Origin: CAJXVA01 sp963761755 | Lineage (GTDB): Bacteria; Myxococcota_A; Polyangia; Nannocystales; Nannocystaceae | Direction of reading: 5' to 3' | Assembly (NCBI GenBank): GCA_963761755.1 | Contig: CAVXIC010000012.1 | Span: 682,001-746,000, forward strand | DNA: 64,000 nucleotides | In this document: piece after piece, positions 18,987 to 26,932 of the stretch | Layout of the letters: each line of letters begins with the position of its first letter | Numbering within the stretch: position 1 is the stretch's first letter | The notes under the pieces: generated by a model | Seen by the model: the letters and a program-made list of their open reading frames with translations, nothing else | What the model was told of the DNA's origin: nothing | The model's database searches: none | Translations under genes and position numbers: made by a program

Positions 18987-19548
18987 GCATCAACCTCGAG
19001 AAACGCGGACCTCGCGCTTGGTGTCGCTCGATCCCATCGAGATGACTTGGTGCTCGGGAATACGAAGACTCCGAACGCAAACCCATCCCTGAGCACGGCA
19101 AACCTCTACCGCACCCCAAGAGGGTTTGCTATATCGATCAGTGTTGAGTGTGGCCTGGCCGACCGGGGCTTCCCCCCTTCCGCATCCAACCCCGGTCGGC
19201 TAGGCCCCCAACGCTTTTCCCATCCGCCCTGCGCTCGATTGTGCAGCTCGCGAAGCGCGAGGTGGCGGATGGTCGGACGTACCCAGGTTCGAAGGTCCCG
19301 AAGCGTGGGACCGGACCGCTGACGCAGTGAATCGAAGGCCACTCGACGGTGGCGAGACGTGCGCAGGTACGGTGGAGTGACGACGTCGCCGCCGTCCGAT
19401 GATCAGACACCGTCATCGAAGCACTTTTCCGGCGGTGATCTGGTTTTTTTTGCCGCCATCGATGCTGCCAAACCTATCTCCGGCGACGCGCGGGCCATCT
19501 GTGGTGGCAGACTTCCGCGCCGGTTTCCTCGCGTGCGATCCTCGCCCG
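18987..19548. other. 562-bp divergent intergenic region
   Basis: The region separates the SRAP gene (minus) from a membrane-protein gene (plus). Short frames on both strands lack codon bias and recognisable products. It holds a large stem-loop at 19152-19206 and a smaller one, GGTCCC/GGGACC, at 19294-19312. AT-rich patches occur near 19127-19140 (TTTGCTATATCGAT) and 19440-19450. A small RNA or a regulatory leader is possible. If the downstream gene starts at 19399 instead of 19549, the region is 150 bp shorter. Confidence 0.5.
19152..19206 (+). other. 17-bp stem-loop in a divergent intergenic region
   Basis: The arms 19152-19168 (GGCCTGGCCGACCGGGG) and 19190-19206 (CCCCGGTCGGCTAGGCC) pair over 17 bp, with a single G-T pair on the plus-strand RNA, around a 21-nt pyrimidine-rich loop. 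It lies downstream of no gene on either strand, so a terminator is not the obvious reading. Confidence 0.6.
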
Positions 19549-20190
19549 GTGAGCGACAACGCTGCGTCCCCCCGTCCCGAGGCGCCGGTCCCCATCTCGG
19601 CGTGTGTTGCTGGTCTGGCGCTTGCGGTCAGCAGTGCGTTCCCGTGGGCACCCGATGGGCGGTCGTTCCTGGCGCTGCTCTCCGAAGAGTTCTCCAGGGG
19701 TGCGCTCGAAGGGCTCTTGATGATGCTCGGCTTCGGCTCCCCGTTCTTGTTCGGCCTGGGCGTGTCGATCCTGCCGCGGACCGTGCCGTACCCCATCGCG
19801 CGCCGAATCCTCCGGCTCCCGCTGGCGTTCATGCACAGCCAGCTGGTCTTGGTCGCGATCGTCTTGTGGCTCGGGGACGCTGCGGTCGCGAGTCTGCCGC
19901 TGCTCGGGTTCGCGCTGGTGTCTGGCGTGCTGCTCGCGGTGCACACCGCTCGCGCACACGCCGAAGGCGATGGGCCCCAGGTCGGCTGGTACGTCCGATG
20001 GGGCGGGATGATCGTCGCTGGGATCTGCGCGTGGATGGAGCTGCAGCGGGCCGCCGACATCTACTTTGGACTGGGCCTTCACGTCGCGCTCGTCGCTGGG
20101 GTGCTGATGGCCGTCTCGCTCGTGGGCCGATCCATCGGCGCGGCTGCACCCGCCCAGGCGCAGGTGCGCAGGCCGTCGACCCTGCTGTAG
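19549..20190 (+). CDS. multi-pass membrane protein, unrecognised
   Basis: From GTG 19549 the product is 213 aa. It has about six predicted membrane helices, for example ISACVAGLALAVSSAF, GLLMMLGFGSPFLFGLGVSI, LVLVAIVLWLGDAAV and LPLLGFALVSGVLLAV. A Pro/Gln/Arg-rich cytoplasmic tail ends it. No family was recognised. The frame extends upstream to ATG 19399, but the extra 50 residues are unlike coding sequence of this genome. The GTG has no ribosome-binding site, so the start is uncertain. The gene converges on the S51 peptidase gene with the 85-bp repeat between them. Confidence 0.65.
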   Translation: MSDNAASPRPEAPVPISACVAGLALAVSSAFPWAPDGRSFLALLSEEFSRGALEGLLMMLGFGSPFLFGLGVSILPRTVPYPIARRILRLPLAFMHSQLVLVAIVLWLGDAAVASLPLLGFALVSGVLLAVHTARAHAEGDGPQVGWYVRWGGMIVAGICAWMELQRAADIYFGLGLHVALVAGVLMAVSLVGRSIGAAAPAQAQVRRPSTLL

Positions 20191-20203
20191 GGCTGCGAGG
20201 CCT

Positions 20204-20288
20204 CCCTTCGCTTCACCCCAAACAGGCGCCTTTGGGCGCCTGCGAGACCTCCATCATTCGACTTCTCGAAAAGAGCGCTTGATTGAGG
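20204..20288 (-). repeat. 85-bp structured repeat, copy A
   Basis: Read on the minus strand, this segment aligns without gaps to 38704-38788 on the plus strand: 74 of 85 bases match, and the last 20 are identical. It contains the hairpin CAGGCGCC-CAAA-GGCGCCTG and an outer dyad CCTCAATC...GATGGAGG. It fills most of the 102-bp gap between two converging genes. Confidence 0.8.
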
Positions 20289-20292
20289 GCTG

Positions 20293-21165
20293 CTAGGGGT
20301 AGCGACCGCGCGCTCCGGGCTCCAGCGTGACGCAGCCACCGGCGTGCGTGCATCGCCGGATGATGCCCTGCCCGATGACTTCGTAGTCGGTGCCGTGCAC
20401 GAGCAGCGCCGCTTGCTCGTCGATGCCGAAGCCGACGCGGTCGGGGTAGCGCTCCAGCATTGTGCGGAGCCGGGGCTCGCGATGCTCGACGACGAAGTGT
20501 TGGTCGACGATCACCTCCGGCAGCACGCCGAAGCCGACGTCTTCGACGGGCTCGGGGTTGCCGCGCCGAATGATGACGCTCGAGAGGATTGCCGCCCCGG
20601 CCGAGTATCCACCGATGACGCCGCCGCGCCGGAGCACCGCGTGGAGCGCTTCGTGGACCTTGGTGTCGACGTACGCATCGCGCAGGCGCCCCTGGGCTCC
20701 GCCTCCAAACCATACGCAGTCGGCCTCGAGCAGGGGTCGTACGAAGTCGAGGTCGTTGGCGCGCTCGGGGTCGAGGGTGTGCAAGACCTCGACGTTGCCG
20801 ACCCGCTTGCGCCAGCGCGTCGGCAGCGACTGCAGCGTCGCTGGATTGTCCGCACCTTCGGAGGCGGTCGGGATGAGCACGAGCCTTCCAGTCTTGCCGC
20901 ACAGCCGCGCGAATCGGTCGACGACGTCGGCGCGCAGGGGACCACCACCGTGCGCGAGGACGGTCCCGGGCAGGGGCAAGGAGACCCGGCTCGGCAGCGC
21001 TTCGGGCGAGGGAGGCGGGGGAATGTCGAAACGCGGCGGCGGGGTGTTGGTGGCCGGCGTTCCTGCTTCTTCGGCCGGCGCCCGGTGAGCGATCAACTCG
21101 GGCTCGGGCTGGGGCGCACCGCATCCGAGGCCGAGCGCGGCAGCGATCAGGAGGCTGCGCCGCAT
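20293..21165 (-). CDS. cyanophycinase-like S51 peptidase lipoprotein
   Basis: This 290-aa protein is a probable lipoprotein (lipobox LGLGC, Cys15) with a Pro-rich linker to about residue 65. The peptidase-S51 fold follows: LAHGGGP at 70-76, FGGGAQGRL, the nucleophile Ser188 in GGYSAGAAI, and DQHF at 221-224 with His223. GFGIDEQAALLV provides an acidic residue. S51 enzymes cleave Asp-containing dipeptides or cyanophycin; here the enzyme would act outside the cytoplasm. ATG 21165 gives the signal peptide directly and has a TACGAT box 8 nt upstream; the frame upstream to 21213 adds unconserved residues. Substrate not known. Confidence 0.85.
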   Translation of the reverse strand: MRRSLLIAAALGLGCGAPQPEPELIAHRAPAEEAGTPATNTPPPRFDIPPPPSPEALPSRVSLPLPGTVLAHGGGPLRADVVDRFARLCGKTGRLVLIPTASEGADNPATLQSLPTRWRKRVGNVEVLHTLDPERANDLDFVRPLLEADCVWFGGGAQGRLRDAYVDTKVHEALHAVLRRGGVIGGYSAGAAILSSVIIRRGNPEPVEDVGFGVLPEVIVDQHFVVEHREPRLRTMLERYPDRVGFGIDEQAALLVHGTDYEVIGQGIIRRCTHAGGCVTLEPGARGRYP

Positions 21166-21235
21166 GCCCCCGTATCGTACGCCGCGAGGGCCCGGCTGCA
21201 ATCGTCCCCGCATGGAGGGCCAGCGAGCGGCGTCG

Positions 21236-21796
21236 CTACGGGTCTGTGCGAAGGTCTCGTTCCAGGGCCGCGCGCTGCTCGTCGGTGAGATCGACTTCGA
21301 CGGTGAGGGCAGGCAGGTCCGACCCCATCGAGACCGGGGGCGTCCCGCCGACCGGGAAGCGGAGGTATTGCACCGAGCTCAGCCGGGTCTCGCCGACCTG
21401 CCGCGCATCGAAGACCGGACGCACCAGCGTGCCGTCGGGCAGCTTTGCGTACAGATGCTTGGGCAGCTCGAGCCACGCGACGAGCTTCTCGTCGCGCTGG
21501 GCCTCGTCGTCGATACCGATCAGCAGCGTCGAGCCCAGCTCGCCGGGTCCACCGAGCAGCTCATTGTAGGTGTCGAGCTCGTGCTGGATGTCGGCTTCCT
21601 TGACGATCTGCTCGACGCGCATCATCTCCTGCACCTGGTAGCGCACGGTGTCGCGGTTCTCGAACAAGAAGACCAAGAACTCACCGACCTCGACGCGTCG
21701 CGGGGCCTTGACGGCCAGCGCCTCGGCTCGCAGCGTCTCGCGCTGCTCCTTGTAGGTGACGTAGTCGAGGAGTTCGTCTCGTTGCACTGGTTTCAT
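21236..21796 (-). CDS. DUF3501 family protein
   Basis: This 186-aa protein matches DUF3501 in length and in the segments VGEFLVFLFENRDTVRYQVQEMMR and DIQHELDTYNELLGGPGELGSTLLIGI. The family is regularly encoded with a heterodisulfide-reductase-like Fe-S protein and rubrerythrin, exactly the neighbours here, and probably works with them in peroxide or redox handling. The biochemical role is unknown. The ATG at 21796 overlaps the stop of the upstream Fe-S gene in ATGA. No transmembrane or metal-binding motif is visible. Confidence 0.85.
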   Translation of the reverse strand: MKPVQRDELLDYVTYKEQRETLRAEALAVKAPRRVEVGEFLVFLFENRDTVRYQVQEMMRVEQIVKEADIQHELDTYNELLGGPGELGSTLLIGIDDEAQRDEKLVAWLELPKHLYAKLPDGTLVRPVFDARQVGETRLSSVQYLRFPVGGTPPVSMGSDLPALTVEVDLTDEQRAALERDLRTDP

Positions 21797-23175
21797 GACT
21801 TGGGCTCCGATGCGTCTTCGTCGTCGACGCGTCCCGCGAGCGCGGGCGTGGTGAAGGACTCGCCGCGGTAGGCTTTGGCGAGCAGCGACATGGGATGCAG
21901 GGGCCGGACGCCGGCGTGCTGTTCGAACTGCAGGGCGGCCAGAGGACAGTCGGTCGCCCAGATCTGCGTCTGGGCATCCTGCATGCCCTCGAAGGCCTTC
22001 TTGCCCACCCGCTGCGAGGGCTCGAACCCCTCGACGCGCATGGCGTAGGTGCCGTCGTGTCCGCAGCACTCCATGACGGTGGTCGGCTTGACGCCCGGGA
22101 GCTTGCGCAGCAGATCGCGCCCCTTGAAGCCCTTGCCCTGGGTCCGCAGGTGACACGGTGCGTGGTAGGCGACCTCGCAGTCGGGGCTGCTCTTGAAGTC
22201 GGTGTTGAACCGCTCCTCCTTGCGAAGCGACCACAGGAACTCGCTGGGGTCCATCACCGCGTCGGCGAGCTTCTGCGCGCGTTCACGGTCGGCGGCGTCC
22301 ACCAGCTCGGGGTACTCGCGCCGCAGCATCATCGAGCAGGTCGGGTTGATCGCCAGCACCTTCGAGCCGGCGTCGACGTGAGGCTCGAGCGCATCGAGGT
22401 TGGCCTTGGCCTTCTTGCGCAGCAGCTCCAGATCTCCGCGCTCCCACGCCGGCATGCCGCAGCAGTTGAGGCCCTTCACGCAGCCGAGGTCGACGCCGTT
22501 GCGCTCCATGACCTCGACGGTGTCCTTGCCGATCTGCGGCTCGTTGTGCTCGACGTAGCAGGTCTGGAAGAGCACCGCCTCGCTGCCGGGCTCGTCCTTG
22601 ATCTTGCCCTGCGCGCTGGCCCACGACTCGAAGGTCTTGCCGGCGAAGTCGGGCAGCAGCTTGTCGCGGTGAATGCCGATCACCTTCTCCATGAACCAGC
22701 GGTGCAGACCCACGCGGTTCATGACGTTGGCCATGCCCAGGCTGGCCCGGGCGAGACCTGCGGCGGCGTCGGGATCCCGCAGGGCCCGATCCTGCAGCGA
22801 GGGGCCGTTCTTCTTGTAGCGAATCGCCTGGTAGCGGTGCACCAGCTTGGGGAAGTCGATCTGAAACTCGTGCTGGTCGCGCGGGGTGTACGGGCACTGG
22901 ACCTCGCACAGCTTGCACTGGAAGCAGGCGTCCATGACCCCATCCTTCTCTTCGCCGGTCAGCTTGCGGACGTCTCCGTCGTGCCGGTCGTCGATGAGCT
23001 TGAACAGGTCTGGGAACGCGTCGCAGTACTTGAAGCACATCCGGCAGCCATGGCAGACCTCGAAGGTGCGCAGGACCTCCTTGTCCAGGGCCTGCTCGTC
23101 CCAATACTTGTCCTCGTTGGGGTCGTAGGAGAGACCGTCGGTGGGCTGGTACGAGATGTTCTTTTCGTCGGCCAC
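21793..23175 (-). CDS. heterodisulfide reductase-related Fe-S oxidoreductase (GlpC/HdrD-like)
   Basis: This 460-aa protein has two 4Fe-4S motifs near the N-terminus: CHGCRMCFKYC (41-51), in which the usual Pro after the last Cys is replaced, and CFQCKLCEVQCP. Two CCG domains follow (GLNCCGMPAWERG, and MECCGHDGTYAM), the type that binds a non-cubane cluster in HdrB. It should move electrons between a soluble or membrane donor and an unknown acceptor. It starts with GTG 93 bp downstream of rubrerythrin and is coupled to DUF3501 by a 4-nt overlap. The three genes form a conserved oxidative-stress-type cluster. A TAGGCT box lies 12 nt upstream of the GTG. Confidence 0.9.
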   Translation of the reverse strand: MADEKNISYQPTDGLSYDPNEDKYWDEQALDKEVLRTFEVCHGCRMCFKYCDAFPDLFKLIDDRHDGDVRKLTGEEKDGVMDACFQCKLCEVQCPYTPRDQHEFQIDFPKLVHRYQAIRYKKNGPSLQDRALRDPDAAAGLARASLGMANVMNRVGLHRWFMEKVIGIHRDKLLPDFAGKTFESWASAQGKIKDEPGSEAVLFQTCYVEHNEPQIGKDTVEVMERNGVDLGCVKGLNCCGMPAWERGDLELLRKKAKANLDALEPHVDAGSKVLAINPTCSMMLRREYPELVDAADRERAQKLADAVMDPSEFLWSLRKEERFNTDFKSSPDCEVAYHAPCHLRTQGKGFKGRDLLRKLPGVKPTTVMECCGHDGTYAMRVEGFEPSQRVGKKAFEGMQDAQTQIWATDCPLAALQFEQHAGVRPLHPMSLLAKAYRGESFTTPALAGRVDDEDASEPKS

Positions 23176-23268
23176 GGTGCGGCTGGCAGCCTAGCAGGCG
23201 GTGAACCAAAGACGAACGGCGGCCCGACCAGAGTCGATGCCGCCGCCATTTTGGACAGATTCGGATGC

Positions 23269-23688
23269 TCAGCCGATGTCGTCGAGCAGCTTCTGGAAGC
23301 GACCGGCGTGGGCCTTCTCGGCCTTCGCGAGCGTCTCGAACCAGTCGGCGATCTCGCCGAAGCCCTCTTCGCGGGCGGTCTTGGCCATGCCGGGGTACAT
23401 GTCCGTGTACTCGTGGGTCTCGCCGGCGACGGCGGCCTTGAGGTTCTCGGCGGTGTCACCCATGGGCAGACCCGTGGCGGGGTCGCCGACCTTCTTGATG
23501 TAGTCGAGGTGGCCGTGTGCGTGACCGGTCTCGCCTTCGGCCGTCTCGCGGAAGTTGCCCGCGATCTCGGGGTAGCCTTCCACGTCGGCGACCTTGGCGA
23601 AGTAGAGGTAGCGGCGGTTGGCCTGGGATTCCCCAGCGAACGCGGCCTTGAGGTTGTCGTGCGTCTTCGATCCTTTGAGATCAGCCAT
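23269..23688 (-). CDS. rubrerythrin (diiron domain only)
   Basis: This 139-aa ferritin-like diiron protein should act as a peroxidase that reduces hydrogen peroxide. The metal ligands are visible in FAGESQANRRY, ETAEGETGHAHGH, VAGETHEYTDMYP and LAKAEKAHAGRF. The C-terminal rubredoxin domain of classical rubrerythrin is absent, so electrons must come from another protein, plausibly the Fe-S oxidoreductase encoded next. ATG 23688 has an excellent AAGGAG 6 nt upstream, one of the few strong ribosome-binding sites in the window, which suggests high expression. A longer frame to 23907 is not needed. Confidence 0.93.
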   Translation of the reverse strand: MADLKGSKTHDNLKAAFAGESQANRRYLYFAKVADVEGYPEIAGNFRETAEGETGHAHGHLDYIKKVGDPATGLPMGDTAENLKAAVAGETHEYTDMYPGMAKTAREEGFGEIADWFETLAKAEKAHAGRFQKLLDDIG

Positions 23689-23839
23689 GATGGACTCCTT
23701 GCGTGGTGCGCCGAGGGCGAAGCCAGAAGTGGCGACGGGCGCGACGGCGCCGGGGATCGTTAGCATGCTCCGCCGCGGACGACCATGGGCAGGGCCGTGC
23801 GGTCGCGCAGGCCCTGAAATCGGGGGTAGGCTCGCCGCT

Positions 23840-24892
23840 GTGGACGCCCAAGAACCCACGCATCTGCCCAACCTCGGCGCGATCGAGGCCGCCGGGGGAC
23901 TGTTCACCGTCTACGCGGTGCTGCGATCGGTCCGCAAGGCCCAGACGCGGGCCGGCAAGCCGTTCGTGGAGCTCAAGCTGATGGACCGCGAGGGGTCGGT
24001 GGCGGGGAAGATCTGGTCCGACAGCAGCCGCGCCATGCAGGCGATCGACGGCATGTCGGTGGGCGATCACGTCAAGGCGCTCTTCGAGGTGGACACCTAC
24101 AAGGGCGCGGTCCAGCTCAACGTTCGGGGGATCCGAAAGGCGGCCGCCGACGATCCGGGCTACGCACCCGAGGCCTTGGTGGAGGAGGGCTACGATCTCG
24201 TCGCCGACATCCTGTGCAAGACGTTGGTCTTCGACATCGAGACCGCGCCGGCGGTCGACGTGCGCAAGGAGCCCTCCACGATCGCCCAGGCCGTCGCCAA
24301 GGTCGCCGAGCGCAACGACTGGGATCAGTCCAAGGTGATGAGCCTCTCGCCGTACTTCGGCAAGGTCATCTCGCTGGCGGTGGGGGACGGTGAGCAGGAC
24401 CCCCGCACGATGGAGGTCACCGTGTTGGTGGTCCCGCCGCCCAACGCCGATGTCGGCAGCCTGCCCGCGTGGATCCGTCCGGTGTCCGAGAAGGATCTGC
24501 TCCGCGCCTTCTGGGTGCTGGCCGGCAACGCCGAGGTGGTCGTCAGCTACAACGGTCGCGGCTTCGACGTCCCGTTCCTGCAGGGCCGCAGCCTGATCCA
24601 CGACGTCGACGCTCGAGTCGACCTGCTCTCGAACCGCTACTCCCTGCGACCCCATCTGGACCTCTACTACGCCATGGGCCAGAGCCGAGGGCCGTCGTCC
24701 CTCGACGTGGTGTGCTGGGCGCTGGGCCTGACCTCGCCCAAAGAAGAAATGGACGGCTCGATGGTCGCAAGCACCTACGAGAAGGGCGACATCGCCTCGA
24801 TCGCGCTCTACAACGCCGGCGACGTCAGGGCCACGACGGGCGTGTATCAGCGGGTGCGCGACAAGGTCCTGCGCTTCCGCGACGACTGGTAG
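23840..24892 (+). CDS. OB-fold plus PolB-like 3'-5' exonuclease domain protein
   Basis: This 350-aa protein has an N-terminal OB-fold-like nucleic-acid-binding part, residues about 10-110 (LFTVYAVLRSVRKAQTRAGK, LKLMDREGSVAGKIW). An RNase H-like exonuclease domain related to the proofreading domain of family-B polymerases follows. Its DEDD acidic residues lie in VFDIETAP, VVSYNGRGFDVPFL and YNAGDVRAT. It probably trims single-stranded DNA or RNA 3' ends, but its pathway is unknown. The GTG start at 23840 lies 7 nt after a TAGGCT box (23827-23832). A longer upstream reading overlaps the rubrerythrin promoter region and is rejected. Confidence 0.8.
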   Translation: MDAQEPTHLPNLGAIEAAGGLFTVYAVLRSVRKAQTRAGKPFVELKLMDREGSVAGKIWSDSSRAMQAIDGMSVGDHVKALFEVDTYKGAVQLNVRGIRKAAADDPGYAPEALVEEGYDLVADILCKTLVFDIETAPAVDVRKEPSTIAQAVAKVAERNDWDQSKVMSLSPYFGKVISLAVGDGEQDPRTMEVTVLVVPPPNADVGSLPAWIRPVSEKDLLRAFWVLAGNAEVVVSYNGRGFDVPFLQGRSLIHDVDARVDLLSNRYSLRPHLDLYYAMGQSRGPSSLDVVCWALGLTSPKEEMDGSMVASTYEKGDIASIALYNAGDVRATTGVYQRVRDKVLRFRDDW

Positions 24893-25074
24893 GGGGGTCG
24901 GCCGCGCGAAGCGCCCGCGGCGTTCACCGCAGTTTCGCGCTGCGGCTCGTGCACCGGCCTGGGCGACCACCGCGCGAGGTCTGTTTCCTCACCAGCGGAT
25001 TGGCTGCAAGCCTCGCGTAGGGGCCCTGACCCCTCTTTTTCGGCATTCCCCCCGGTGGTATACCGCCGCTCGTT

Positions 25075-26298
<1,224 letters not shown>

Positions 26299-26311
26299 AG
26301 GCATCGGCATC

Positions 26312-26914
26312 ATGCCGCAGGGGGCCCAGCACCGCGATCTCGGCCGCGGCAGCTGGGCTCGCTTGATTCCCGGCTTCGTTGCCGAGCACAAGGCGCTCAT
26401 GCAGCGGCTGCTGGAGACGCTTCCCCTGCGTCAGGAGCCGATCACGATGTTCGGCAAGACCCACCTGACGCCGCGCCTGACCAGCTGGCATGGCGACCCA
26501 GGCTGCGCCTACCGCTACTCCAGGCGCCTCTTCGAGCCCAGTCCGTGGACCACCGAGCTGTTCGAGGTCCGCGAGCGACTGCGCACGCTCTTTGGGTACG
26601 GATTCAACAGCGTGCTCGTCAATCACTACCGCGATGGCGCGGACGCGATGGGTGCCCACGCCGATGATGAGCCCGAGCTCGGTCCCAGTCGCGACGACAT
26701 CGGGGTCGCCTCGGTGTCGCTGGGCGGCCCGCGCCGCTTCTTGCTCAGGCCCAAGGACGGCGGCGAGACGATCGCGTACGCGCTGGGAGGCGGCGACCTG
26801 CTGCTGATGGGGGGCACCACGCAGCAGCACTTCAAGCACTGGGTCCCGCGGACCAAGCGGCCCGTCGCACCGCGGATGAACCTGACGTTTCGCGTGGTGA
26901 ACGCCCCGCTCTAG
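26312..26914 (+). CDS. AlkB-like 2-oxoglutarate/Fe(II) dioxygenase
   Basis: This 200-aa enzyme resembles the ALKBH2/ALKBH3 branch of DNA-repair dioxygenases, which remove N1-methyladenine and N3-methylcytosine by oxidative demethylation. The iron ligands are His116 and Asp118 in MGAHADDE and His176 in FKHWVPR. The 2-oxoglutarate-binding arginines are Arg188 and Arg194 in PRMNLTFR. The FNSVLVNHYRDG segment is also typical. It lies directly downstream of icd, which makes the 2-oxoglutarate co-substrate, though this may be coincidence. Start ATG 26312; no strong ribosome-binding site, consistent with read-through from icd. Confidence 0.9.
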   Translation: MPQGAQHRDLGRGSWARLIPGFVAEHKALMQRLLETLPLRQEPITMFGKTHLTPRLTSWHGDPGCAYRYSRRLFEPSPWTTELFEVRERLRTLFGYGFNSVLVNHYRDGADAMGAHADDEPELGPSRDDIGVASVSLGGPRRFLLRPKDGGETIAYALGGGDLLLMGGTTQQHFKHWVPRTKRPVAPRMNLTFRVVNAPL

Positions 26915-26932
26915 TCCCTCAGACACGAGGTA

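Noticed and set aside
19278..19312. tRNA-like GGTTCGA near a small stem
   Set aside because: No acceptor, D or anticodon arm can be folded around it.
25053..25062. Palindromic GGTATACC upstream of icd as an operator
   Set aside because: Eight bases are too few to support a regulator site; it may simply contain a -10-like TATACC.
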